A DNA stretch of 64,000 nt from Longirhabdus pacifica (GTDB taxonomy: Bacteria; Bacillota; Bacilli; Paenibacillales; DSM-105158): NCBI RefSeq assembly GCF_004115085.1, contig NZ_QXJP01000001.1, positions 248,001 to 312,000 of the forward strand, given 5' to 3'. Shown here in pieces: positions 16,916 to 25,253 of this stretch. Under the pieces are notes generated by a model. The model had not been told where the DNA came from. It searched no databases and saw only the letters and a program-made list of their open reading frames with translations. Both the position numbers and the translations under genes were made by a program. How positions within the stretch are numbered: position 1 is the stretch's first letter; each line of letters starts with the position of its first letter.

Positions 16916-17683
16916 TTACAAATGACTGCCGCCGGTCACATCGATGTTGTGGCCAGTAATAAAACTTGCTTTTTCACCAGCTAGAAAAGAAACGACATTG
17001 GCGATTTCCTTTGGTTGTCCTTCTCTTTCTAATGCGCTCATTTGTTTTGCATTTTCCTGTCCTTGTTCGGTATGCAACCAAGATGCCGTTGCATCGGTGT
17101 CAATAATCCCTGGCATGACACCATGGACACGAATGTTTCTTGGTCCCAGTGCTTTGGCTAGTGTGAATGTCATCGTATTGATTGCCCCTTTGGTCATGCT
17201 GTACACCATCATATGAGGAAATGCAATGCGCGTCACGCCGGATGAGATATGAATGATAGTACCTCCGTCTTGCACATGATTCACTAATGCTTGACTGATG
17301 AAGTAAGGTGCTTTCACGTTGGCATTAAAGACTTGATCGAATTCGTCATAATCTACTTCTCCAAATCCGTTTGAACTTGCATGGCCAGCGTTATGCACGA
17401 TCGTATGAAGTGGCATAGAGCTATGTTGGCTCAGTACATCCTTAACACGATCAATAAAAGATTGGATGCCTTCACTGGAGTTAAAATCACCTTGAATCAC
17501 CTCTGCACTCGTACCTAAGGCGTGTATTTCCTCTTTCACTTTCCATACTTTCTCTTTGTTGTGATTGTAATGTAGAAGTAAGTGAAAACCATCTTTCGCA
17601 AGTTGAATGGCTATGGCTTTACCTATTCCTCTAGAAGCTCCTGTTACTAGAGCGTAATTTGTTTTCGTCCCTGTTTTGATCAT
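16916..17683 (-). CDS. Short-chain dehydrogenase/reductase, FabG-like
   Basis: 255 aa. The NAD(P)-binding TGASRGIGKAIA lies at residues 15-26, the NAG motif near 92, the catalytic Ser in IHISSG and the Tyr/Lys pair in YSMTKGA near 161. The C-terminus NIDVTGGSHL is typical of classical SDRs. It resembles 3-oxoacyl-ACP reductase and glucose-dehydrogenase-like enzymes; the substrate cannot be assigned. TAAGGAGGG precedes the ATG. It shares its direction with the MerR gene just upstream and may be its target. Confidence 0.82.
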   Translation of the reverse strand: MIKTGTKTNYALVTGASRGIGKAIAIQLAKDGFHLLLHYNHNKEKVWKVKEEIHALGTSAEVIQGDFNSSEGIQSFIDRVKDVLSQHSSMPLHTIVHNAGHASSNGFGEVDYDEFDQVFNANVKAPYFISQALVNHVQDGGTIIHISSGVTRIAFPHMMVYSMTKGAINTMTFTLAKALGPRNIRVHGVMPGIIDTDATASWLHTEQGQENAKQMSALEREGQPKEIANVVSFLAGEKASFITGHNIDVTGGSHL

Positions 17684-17732
17684 ATGTTATTCCCTCCTTA
17701 GAGAGAATATAAGGTCTTCCCCAAGGGAAAAG

Positions 17733-18548
17733 TCAAACGCCAGAAGTTTCAACATGTAAAGGAAAGATAAATGCAGAGAAGCGCTTGGGAGAGTATAAGT
17801 AGTCATCAGAATTTAAGATACGCTCGAATACATAAGGTTTTTTCCATTGCATTTGTTGATTCTTAGTGATGTTTTTTATTTTTAATATAGATTCCGACTG
17901 TTCCGCATAGGGATCTACTTCGTAAAAATAACAGGTGGATTCAAAGCCAAAGTAAGTTTGGTGTGTGAATATATCATTTTCAAGTTGGTGATGGTGTTTT
18001 AATGGAACAGCAATGGCAACGGGGTAAATATCGTTCTGTATGCTTTCATACTTAATGATTTTTTGGGTATGGTCATATTGATGAACCTTGCTCCATTCTT
18101 CTGCTTGGTTAATCGCGCTACATATGTTTTCACTTTGTAATATGTTGTATTCAGCTACTGGTAAAGCTTCTACGTAACACGTTGTTACATCACCTTCAGA
18201 TGCTGTGATCGTATTGGAAAGCATATTTAATTGTTGTATGGTCTGATTGGCTTCCATGACCTTATCCATTTGTATTTGAAGCTGTTTTTGGATTAAGTCA
18301 TTGATTTCATCATGGGATAGTGCTTCATTTACGACTTTTTCTATTTCTTTTAAAGTAAGACCTGCCTGTTTTAATAGCTTGATTCGTTTTGCCATTAGCA
18401 GTTGATTTGTATTGTAGTATCGATAGTCATTTACTGGGTCAATATAGGAAGGATGTAAGATGTTTTTTTGTTCGTAAATATATAAAGCTTTTCTCGATAG
18501 TCCTGTTAATTTACTAAATTCGTTAATAAGCAGCAGATTGTTCCCCAC
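17733..18548 (-). CDS. MerR-family transcriptional regulator with effector-binding domain
   Basis: 271 aa from a GTG with AGAAGGAGAG upstream. The N-terminal helix-turn-helix and wing (LINEFSKLTGLSRKALYIYEQ...DYRYYNTNQLLMAKRIKLLKQAGLTLKEIEKVV) is classic MerR. A coiled-coil dimer helix follows (about 80-115), then a C-terminal domain of about 150 residues likely to bind small molecules (GyrI-like/BmrR type). It lies 50 nt upstream of the SDR gene on the same strand, so control of that gene, and of itself, is a fair guess. Confidence 0.8.
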   Translation of the reverse strand: MGNNLLLINEFSKLTGLSRKALYIYEQKNILHPSYIDPVNDYRYYNTNQLLMAKRIKLLKQAGLTLKEIEKVVNEALSHDEINDLIQKQLQIQMDKVMEANQTIQQLNMLSNTITASEGDVTTCYVEALPVAEYNILQSENICSAINQAEEWSKVHQYDHTQKIIKYESIQNDIYPVAIAVPLKHHHQLENDIFTHQTYFGFESTCYFYEVDPYAEQSESILKIKNITKNQQMQWKKPYVFERILNSDDYLYSPKRFSAFIFPLHVETSGV

Positions 18549-19212
18549 GTATACTCTCCTTCTTTCACATCAAAATAGATCTACTTATGGATTATATCTT
18601 CTCAGTTCTTAGTCATAGTATGGATTACATTTATGGATCACCTATATCTAAATATTTTGTTTTTCATTCATGAAGTCATATTATGTTTTTCTGTTCCGTT
18701 CATCTATACCATATAACGTACTTTCCATTCAAACATGTACTTTGTATCCATCATTATAACGTACGTTTCAAAATATGCTTCAAACACAACTCATCTACAT
18801 CATGTTACAAATTTTCGTATGTCCTCTTGTGTGTATGTTTATATTTTTTTATTATTACTGTCAATCGCCTTGCTGCACACAGCTTTATGTCAATTCTTGT
18901 TCATATTTTGGAAAAGCAAGTACCGATTTGAATGTAAAAATGACGTATTCGGGAGATATTATAAAATAAAATACAAGAAATGAGGATGCAACGTATAAAA
19001 TTGATTTTACGTGTCTTTGCTTAAAAAAACCACAATATGTAGTATATAAATAATAGCCTATCATCCATATGTTGAATCTAATTCACTTACATCGGTGTCT
19101 GTACATACTTTATAACAAACATTACTTTCTTCATTATTTAAATTGTAATCATTAAACCATATTGAATCACGATGAAATCTTGTTAAATTTCAAGCTGAAG
19201 GGATAGAAGAAG
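18549..19212. other. AT-rich intergenic region between the MerR gene and nrdJ
   Basis: Several overlapping plus-strand ORFs of 60-80 codons occur here but lack ribosome sites and have membrane-like composition expected of AT-rich DNA. I see no gene. The region should hold the two divergent promoters; no cobalamin riboswitch box was found. Two NrdR-like boxes near the nrdJ side are listed separately. Confidence 0.5.
19030..19077 (+). promoter_or_regulatory. Two candidate NrdR boxes upstream of nrdJ
   Basis: CCACAATATGTAGTAT (19030-19045) matches the NrdR consensus ACACWATATMTWGNGT at 13 of 16 positions. A weaker match (CATCCATATGTTGAAT, 19062-19077, 10 of 16) starts 32 bp later, three helical turns, the usual NrdR box spacing. 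NrdR represses ribonucleotide reductase genes in most bacteria, which suits the downstream gene. Confidence 0.55.
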
Positions 19213-21882
19213 ATGAATCAACCTTTATCAGGACTAAGTGAAAAAATATTTCTAGATCGCTATGCATTAAAACAAGCAGACGTAAAAGAGACGAAAGTAG
19301 GAGACTATGTATTAGTTTTGACACAAGATGATGTGAAGTTTCCAACGAAAGAAGTAGGAGTAGTGTTGGAGAGAGATGGGGACACAGTCAAAGTACAATT
19401 AAGAAATGATGACATCATAGAAACGAATGTGAATAAATTAACGTTGACGATAGAGAAAACACCAGAAGAAATGTGGGATCGCTTAGCTAAAGCGATGGCA
19501 TCTGTAGAAAAAACAGAAGAAAAACAGCATGAGTGGCAGCAAAAATTTCGTGCTGTGTTAGATGACTGGAAGTTGGTTCCGGGTGGTAGGATTGCAGCTG
19601 GTGCAGGTGCAAGTGATGAGCTTACGTTGTTTAATTGTTACGTTATTCCTTCTCCTCACGATAGTAGAGGCGGAATTATGGAAACACTGACAGAAATGAC
19701 AGAGATCATGTCCAGAGGCGGCGGCGTTGGCATTAATTTATCGAGCTTACGACCCACGAGAGCAATCGTACGTGGTGTGAATGGAACTTCCAGTGGTGCA
19801 GTTTCATGGGGAGGATTATTCAGTTATACCACAGGTTTAATAGAACAGGGTGGTAGTCGTAGAGGCGCGTTAATGTTGATGATTAATGATTGGCATCCGG
19901 ATATGCTACGTTTTATCACGGTCAAACAAAATGCTGGTGAGATTACGAATGCTAATTTATCTGTATGTGTGAGTAATGATTTTATGAAAGCTGTGAAGGA
20001 AGATTTAGATTGGGAACTTGTTTTCCCGGACACTAGCGATCCAGATTATGATTCGCTATGGGACGGGGATTTAAATAAATGGAAAGATGCAGGGAAAAAA
20101 GTCATTCCTTATCAAACGGTGAAGGCTCGGGAAGTATGGCACACGATCATTTCCTCTGCTTGGAAATCTGCGGAGCCAGGCGTAGTTTTCACAGAATATT
20201 ACAATCAAATGTCAAACAGTTGGTATTTCAACCCGATTATTTGCACGAATCCTTGCGGGGAACAAGGTTTGCCAGCATGGGGAGTATGCAATTTATCGGC
20301 ACTCAATTTGTCCAAATTCTACGATGATGTCCATCATGATGTTGCGTGGGATGAATTGAAAACAGCGGTACACACGGCTGTCCGCTTCTTAGATAATGTG
20401 ATTGACAAAACACCGTATCATTTTGAAGAAAATAAGCAAAACCAACAAGCAGAAAGACGTGTAGGGCTTGGTACGATGGGCCTTGCGGAGTTGTTAATTA
20501 AGCTAAAAATAAGATACGGTAGCGCTGATTCTCTGGAATTTTTGGATCATTTATATGCTTTCATTGCAAAAGAGTCGTATTTAGCATCATCGTCTATCGC
20601 TGCGGAAAAAGGTTCATTCACACATTTTGAGACCGATCTTTTCCTCCAAAGTGGTTTTATGAAAAATATGATAGAACATCATCCCGAAGTAGGAAAAGCG
20701 ATAAGAGAACAAGGTATGCGCAACGTCACGGTGATTACGCAAGCGCCAACAGGAAGTACGGGAACGATGGTAGGAACATCTACGGGAATTGAGCCTTATT
20801 TTGCTTTTGAATACTATCGTCAAAGTCGACTTGGGTTTGATAAACAGTATGTCCCGATTGCACAGCTGTGGAACGATCAACATCCTGATGAAGATTTTCC
20901 TGATTATTTTGTAACAGCAATGAATTTGTCTGCTGAAGATCATATTCGAGTACAGGCGGCTATCCAAAAATGGGTGGATAGTTCTATCTCTAAGACGGCA
21001 AATTGCCCTGCCGATTTTACGATTGAAGATACGAAAGCATTATATGAGCTTGCTTTTGATCTTGGTTGTAAAGGGGTTACGATTTATCGAGACGGAAGTC
21101 GTGATGAGCAAGTGTTGCATACGACGGACGAGCAAGATAGCGCTGAGAGCAGTGGGGAAAGTGAAGCGGCAAGTACGACAGTGTCCGAAACGGTTGAAAC
21201 GACAAGCACGATAGACAATAAGAGTATAGCAGCGGCGGTACAGCAACCAACACCATCCACATCATTTAAAACTAACATTGTCGATCATCAATACAAAAAG
21301 CGACCACAAGTATTAGAGGGAGCGACATATAAATATAATACACCTTTTGGTATGGCCTATATTACGATCAATGATTTAGACGGAATACCGAGTGAAATTT
21401 TCTTAAACGTAGGGAAAGCAGGTTCCGATGTGTTTGCCATGTCAGAAGCGCTAGGAAGAGTATGTTCATTGTTTTTAAGATATGGGGAGCACGGGGAAAA
21501 AGAAAAATTGCTCATTAAGCATCTGAAAGGGATTGGCGGATCTGGTGCTATCGGATTTGGAAGTAATCGGGTGGAATCCATCGCGGATGCGGTTGCCCAA
21601 GCGCTGCAAATGCATATGAGTAAGCTAGAGTTGAAGCGGGATGCCATGGCTTCATTGGTTGAAAGTGGAGCGACGTTACAACAAGAGCAAGAAGGGTTAA
21701 TGACAATAAGTCTTGATGGTGAAGTGCACGGTGATGATGTAGGTCAGGTTGTTCACGAAGTGAATGATGGATCGGATTTACATGCATCGAAGGATTTATG
21801 TCCTGCTTGTGGATCGGCTTCGCTCATTAACGCGGAAGGATGTAAAACTTGTGGTCAGTGCGGGTATAGTAAATGTTCGTAG
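19213..21882 (+). CDS. nrdJ: Vitamin B12-dependent ribonucleotide reductase NrdJ (class II)
   Basis: 889 aa. It reduces ribonucleotides to deoxyribonucleotides using adenosylcobalamin, with or without oxygen. Visible features: LVPGGRIAAGAG near 115, FNCYVIPSPHDS with an active-site Cys near 142, the TNPCGEQ radical/proton site near 346-352 (Cys348, Glu350), and QAPTGSTGTM near 514. After a Ser/Thr/Glu-rich linker (about 640-685) comes the TSCPD-like domain (EIFLNVGKAGSDV), then a zinc-ribbon tail CPAC...CKTCGQCGYSKC with the thioredoxin-accessible cysteines. Length and domains fit the long NrdJ type. It has possible NrdR boxes upstream and is followed at once by the palindrome array. Confidence 0.93.
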   Translation: MNQPLSGLSEKIFLDRYALKQADVKETKVGDYVLVLTQDDVKFPTKEVGVVLERDGDTVKVQLRNDDIIETNVNKLTLTIEKTPEEMWDRLAKAMASVEKTEEKQHEWQQKFRAVLDDWKLVPGGRIAAGAGASDELTLFNCYVIPSPHDSRGGIMETLTEMTEIMSRGGGVGINLSSLRPTRAIVRGVNGTSSGAVSWGGLFSYTTGLIEQGGSRRGALMLMINDWHPDMLRFITVKQNAGEITNANLSVCVSNDFMKAVKEDLDWELVFPDTSDPDYDSLWDGDLNKWKDAGKKVIPYQTVKAREVWHTIISSAWKSAEPGVVFTEYYNQMSNSWYFNPIICTNPCGEQGLPAWGVCNLSALNLSKFYDDVHHDVAWDELKTAVHTAVRFLDNVIDKTPYHFEENKQNQQAERRVGLGTMGLAELLIKLKIRYGSADSLEFLDHLYAFIAKESYLASSSIAAEKGSFTHFETDLFLQSGFMKNMIEHHPEVGKAIREQGMRNVTVITQAPTGSTGTMVGTSTGIEPYFAFEYYRQSRLGFDKQYVPIAQLWNDQHPDEDFPDYFVTAMNLSAEDHIRVQAAIQKWVDSSISKTANCPADFTIEDTKALYELAFDLGCKGVTIYRDGSRDEQVLHTTDEQDSAESSGESEAASTTVSETVETTSTIDNKSIAAAVQQPTPSTSFKTNIVDHQYKKRPQVLEGATYKYNTPFGMAYITINDLDGIPSEIFLNVGKAGSDVFAMSEALGRVCSLFLRYGEHGEKEKLLIKHLKGIGGSGAIGFGSNRVESIADAVAQALQMHMSKLELKRDAMASLVESGATLQQEQEGLMTISLDGEVHGDDVGQVVHEVNDGSDLHASKDLCPACGSASLINAEGCKTCGQCGYSKCS

Positions 21883-22712
21883 GCGCGCGATGTTTCGCAG
21901 CATGGTCTTGTTGCCGTGAAGTGTTAGCGTAGAAAGTCCGTTTTCCATCATTACGCAGGAACGGGCGAAACAATGGTTAAGCTGCCGAAGCATAGGTTGG
22001 CCGCCCGTTATGTCCCTGCTCCATGACGGAAAACTAGGTGGTCACGGCAAAGGCCCAAGGCTGCGAAACATCGCTTACTTTGGTTAAAAGCGAAGGCGCG
22101 GTGGTTTCGCAGCAAGGTCTTGTTGCCGTGAAGTGTTAGCGTAGAAAGTCCGTTTTCCATCATTACGCAGGAACGGGCGAAACAATGGTTAAGCTTTCGA
22201 AGCGTAGGTTGGCCGCCCGTTATGTTCCTGCTCCATGACGGAAAACTAGGTGGTCACGGCAAAGGCCCAAGGCTGTGAAACATCGCTTGCTTTGGTTAAA
22301 AGCGAAGGCGCGGTGGTTTCGCAGCAAGGTCTTGTTGCCGTGAATGATTAGCGTGGGCTGTCCGTTTTCCTTCATTACGCAGGAACGGGCGAAACAATGT
22401 ATAGGCTTTCGAAGCGTAGGTTGGCCGCCCGTTATGTCCCTGCTCCATGACGGAAAACTAGGTGGTCACGGCAAAGAGGCCCGAAGCTGCGAAACATCGC
22501 TTACTTTGGTGAAAAGCAAGAGCGCGGTGGTTTCGCAGCAAGGTCTTGTTGCCGTGAAGTGTTAGCTTGTTATGTCCGTTTTCCTTCATTACGCAGGAAC
22601 GGGCGAAACAATGTATAGGCTTTCGAAGCGTAGGTTGGCCGCCCGTTATGTCCCTGCTCCATGACGGAAAACTAGGTTGTCACGGCAAAGGCCCAAGGCT
22701 GCGAAACATCGC
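21883..22712. repeat. Four tandem ~213-bp units, each a long imperfect palindrome
   Basis: Units start at 21883, 22096, 22308 and 22522 (lengths 213, 212, 214 and a final 191 without linker). Within each, nested complementary blocks make one hairpin of about 190 nt. In unit 1: 21887-21901 with 22060-22074 (15 bp, perfect), 21911-21919 with 22042-22050 (9 bp), 21940-21946 with 22028-22034, 21955-21959 with 22015-22019, and 21960-21967 with 22002-22009 (8 bp). The loop is about 34 nt. A linker of about 20 nt containing TTTGGTTAAAAGCGAAG joins units. The sequence is clearly more GC-rich than its surroundings. The array begins at the base after the nrdJ stop; the last hairpin is followed by TATTTTTATT, so it may also end nrdJ transcription. 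It is not coding: no conserved frame. Confidence 0.9.
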
Positions 22713-22760
22713 TATTTTTATTAATCAAAAAAAATTGTTTTATTAGGAAGTGAATGATGG

Positions 22761-22780
22761 TATAATGAAATTAGTTTCAT
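22761..22780 (+). promoter_or_regulatory. -10 box and palindrome upstream of namA
   Basis: TATAAT at 22761-22766 overlaps a perfect palindrome ATGAAA-TTAG-TTTCAT (22765-22780). A protein bound there would block RNA polymerase, so an operator is plausible. The -35 is unclear: TTGTTT at 22735 is 20 bp away. Confidence 0.45.
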
Positions 22781-22880
22781 AGTTCTAGAATCTTGCAAGT
22801 GAAATTACAATCTTCTTTCTTTTATTTATTTTACATATCACGGTAGTGCTACATTTTAAACATATAAAGGAGTGTTAGGG

Positions 22881-23894
22881 ATGAGTGCTTTATTTTCACC
22901 AATAACGATTCAAGGAGTGACCTTGAAAAATAGAATTGTCATGTCTCCCATGTGTATGTACTCATGTATGGATGAGGATGGTATTCTTACGGATTGGCAT
23001 CGTACGCATTATATTTCTCGCGCAGTAGGGCAAGTAGGATTAATTATGTTGGAAGCTAGTGCGGTTACACCACAAGGGCGTATTTCTAATCAAGATTTAG
23101 GCATATGGGGTGACGAACATATTGAAGGGTTGAAAGAGTTAGTGACGGAGTTGAAGAAGCAAGGTAGTAAGACTAGTATTCAACTGGCTCATGCTGGGCG
23201 TAAAGCGGAGGTAGATGGTGATATTATTGCCCCTTCTGCTATTGCGTTTAGTGAAAAGTATAAAACACCTCAAGAAATGACGAAAGATATGATAAAAGAA
23301 ACGGTTCAAGCTTTTGTAGATGCAGCAGGAAGAGCGAAAAAGGCTGGTTTTGATGTGATTGAAATTCACGGTGCTCACGGTTATCTTATTAATCAATTTT
23401 TATCTCCTTTGACTAACCATCGCACGGATGAATACGGAAAAACAAAAGAAGGACGTTATTTATTTTTACAACAAATTATTGATGGAATAAAAGAAGTGTG
23501 GAGTGGGCCGCTTTTTGTACGTATTTCAGCGGAAGAGTACGCAGAAGGTGGGAATCATGTGGATGATTATGTTGAATATGCAAAACACATGAAAGAGCAA
23601 GGCGTACATTTAATTGATTGTAGTTCTGGAGCAGTGGTGAATGTACCACTAAATCTTTATCCTGGATATCAAGTTCCTTTAGCTGATCAAATTAAAAAAG
23701 AAGCTGGCATTGCTACAGGAGCAGTTGGTGCTATCACTACAGGATTGCAGGCAGAGGAGATTTTGCAAAACGAACGTGCTGATCTCATATTTATTGCTCG
23801 CCAATTGCTGAAAGATCCGTATTGGGCAAGAACAGCGGCCAAAGAATTAGAAGTGGAACTAGAGGCTCCTATTCAGTATTCACGAGTGTGGTAA
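22881..23894 (+). CDS. namA: NADPH dehydrogenase NamA (old yellow enzyme, YqjM type)
   Basis: 337 aa from the ATG at 22881 with AAAGGAG at 22866-22872. This FMN enzyme reduces activated C=C bonds (enals, enones, nitro compounds) with NADPH and is induced by electrophile stress in Bacillus. The match to B. subtilis YqjM runs along the whole chain: [14 protein letters not shown] with the redox-tuning Cys, [27 protein letters not shown] with the substrate-binding His residues, the LIDCSSGAV segment and [13 protein letters not shown]. It is a single gene between its own palindrome and a terminator. Confidence 0.92.
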   Translation: MSALFSPITIQGVTLKNRIVMSPMCMYSCMDEDGILTDWHRTHYISRAVGQVGLIMLEASAVTPQGRISNQDLGIWGDEHIEGLKELVTELKKQGSKTSIQLAHAGRKAEVDGDIIAPSAIAFSEKYKTPQEMTKDMIKETVQAFVDAAGRAKKAGFDVIEIHGAHGYLINQFLSPLTNHRTDEYGKTKEGRYLFLQQIIDGIKEVWSGPLFVRISAEEYAEGGNHVDDYVEYAKHMKEQGVHLIDCSSGAVVNVPLNLYPGYQVPLADQIKKEAGIATGAVGAITTGLQAEEILQNERADLIFIARQLLKDPYWARTAAKELEVELEAPIQYSRVW

Positions 23895-23901
23895 GAAAAA
23901 C

Positions 23902-23940
23902 AAGCGAGGTGTACGATGTAAATGTATACCTCGCTTCTTT
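23902..23940 (+). terminator. Terminator after namA
   Basis: AAGCGAGGTGTAC pairs with GTATACCTCGCTT (13 bp, one G-U), then CTTT. It lies between converging genes. Confidence 0.75.
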
Positions 23941-23997
23941 GTGATGACACTAAGGTATAGTGTGCTGTGTGGAGAATGAATTACAAGTTGAAAAAGC

Positions 23998-24648
23998 TTA
24001 ATGTGCAATGTGTGTAGTCAAGTAGTCTTCAAAAGCAGATAGACTGGTAAAACAGTAGTGGGGAGAAGGGTCGAAGTGCAGTTGCTGCACGTTATCCATC
24101 CACTGTGCGCCTACTGTTGTGATGTTTGACGCTAAACCAGCTGCAATATCTGCATTACTATCTCCAACGTAAATCGTCTCTTCAGGTTTTGAATGAAAAA
24201 ATTGCATCGCTTTCAAAATTCCTTCTGGATGAGGCTTGTATTCTTTTACTTCATCACCTGCAATAGTGAGATCGAACAGCGATGTCATGTTCAAACGTTG
24301 CAAAGAAATGTTTAAACTTTTTCTTGCTTTTCCAGTAATGAGTCCAATGTTCATATTTTTTGTTTTTAAATACGCTAATATCTTTTCCATTTCCTCATTG
24401 CGATGAGCGAGTTTGTCATGCTCGCGTTCATATACATTGTAAAACAGTTGCAATGCCTCTTCTTGCACACCTTCATCGATATGTCGCTTGATGATACCTT
24501 TTTCACAAGGTCCAAAATATTGCTTGATGTCTTCATCAGATAAATGGACTTGATTATGTACGTTGAACACTTCACGAAAAGATTGAAAAATAACAGGTAA
24601 TGTATTTGCAACGGTGCCGTCAAAGTCAAATAATACTGTTTTAATCAT
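23998..24648 (-). CDS. HAD-superfamily phosphatase (PpaX/Gph-like)
   Basis: 216 aa from the ATG at 24648, with GAGGAGTGA upstream. It has the four HAD motifs: I FDFDGTVANT with the nucleophile Asp near 9, II LITGK, III Lys in KEYKPHPEG, and IV YVGDSNADIAAG. The helical cap lies between motifs I and II (subclass IA). Length and layout match PpaX pyrophosphatase and phosphoglycolate phosphatase-like proteins, but the divergent cap leaves the substrate open. It converges on namA and stands alone. Confidence 0.8.
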   Translation of the reverse strand: MIKTVLFDFDGTVANTLPVIFQSFREVFNVHNQVHLSDEDIKQYFGPCEKGIIKRHIDEGVQEEALQLFYNVYEREHDKLAHRNEEMEKILAYLKTKNMNIGLITGKARKSLNISLQRLNMTSLFDLTIAGDEVKEYKPHPEGILKAMQFFHSKPEETIYVGDSNADIAAGLASNITTVGAQWMDNVQQLHFDPSPHYCFTSLSAFEDYLTTHIAH

Positions 24649-24868
24649 GTACTCACTCCTCATTAATTGTTTGATTCATTCCGTTCAAAACATAGTTGAT
24701 CTCACAAAACCTTTACAAGTTTGCTTATATTCTTCTATTTTATATTATATATGGAGATACCTCAGATGTGTAGTAGAAAGTCCGCACAGATCGCACAGAG
24801 AATGTGTGGTTACAGTGTGTCACATGGTATAATCAAAAAATAATATTTGTATGACAGGGGGCTTTAAA

Positions 24869-25087
24869 GTGAATCCGATAGCCAAAGCACTTATATTCGG
24901 TGGCTTCACGCTTATTATACTAGGAGTAATTTGGCAGTTTGGCGGGCGCTTTTTAAATTTGGGCAGGCTGCCTGGTGACATTGTGATTGAAAAAGAAAAC
25001 GTCAAATTTTATTTTCCTATCGTTACGTGCATCGTTTTATCTATTGTCATTTCCCTTATCATGTACTTGCTGCGAATGTTCCGTTAA
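24869..25087 (+). CDS. DUF2905 small membrane protein
   Basis: 72 aa from the GTG at 24869, with AGGGGG 7 nt upstream; an ATG at 24851 overlaps that site. Two membrane segments (about 6-25 and 47-68) flank the conserved LGRLPGDIVIEKENVKFYFP hairpin, which defines the DUF2905 family. Function unknown. A good terminator follows. Confidence 0.8.
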   Translation: MNPIAKALIFGGFTLIILGVIWQFGGRFLNLGRLPGDIVIEKENVKFYFPIVTCIVLSIVISLIMYLLRMFR

Positions 25088-25110
25088 TATCATCATAAAA
25101 AGATAGTGGA

Positions 25111-25145
25111 AGAAATGTGTAGAGAGTGAGCACATTTCTTTTTTT
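25111..25145 (+). terminator. Terminator after the DUF2905 gene
   Basis: AGAAATGTG and CACATTTCT form perfect 9-bp arms around 11 nt, followed by TTTTTT. Confidence 0.8.
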
Positions 25146-25154
25146 GAAATTTTT

Positions 25155-25183
25155 TTGATATTTTCGAATCTTTTATGTATAAT
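25155..25183 (+). promoter_or_regulatory. Sigma-A-type promoter for the iron-sulfur/SCP2 gene
   Basis: TTGATA (25155-25160), 17-bp spacer, TATAAT (25178-25183). Expected start near 25190, giving a leader of about 64 nt. Confidence 0.75.
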
Positions 25184-25253
25184 AACCTTAATACAGATAA
25201 AAAATACTAAACGGTCTCTTAAATTTTTATAACTCAAGAGGAGGTTTTTGGAT

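Noticed and set aside
18683..18983. Three overlapping 60-80 codon ORFs before nrdJ
   Set aside because: No ribosome sites, mutually overlapping frames, random hydrophobic composition in AT-rich DNA.
18549..19212. Cobalamin riboswitch upstream of nrdJ
   Set aside because: No B12-box (GCCACTG-type) or expected folding was seen.
22344..22565. A 73-codon ORF inside the palindrome array
   Set aside because: The frame is not kept in the other copies of the unit, so it is a by-product of the repeats.
21883..22712. CRISPR array
   Set aside because: Units of about 213 bp with near-identical linkers and no unique spacers.
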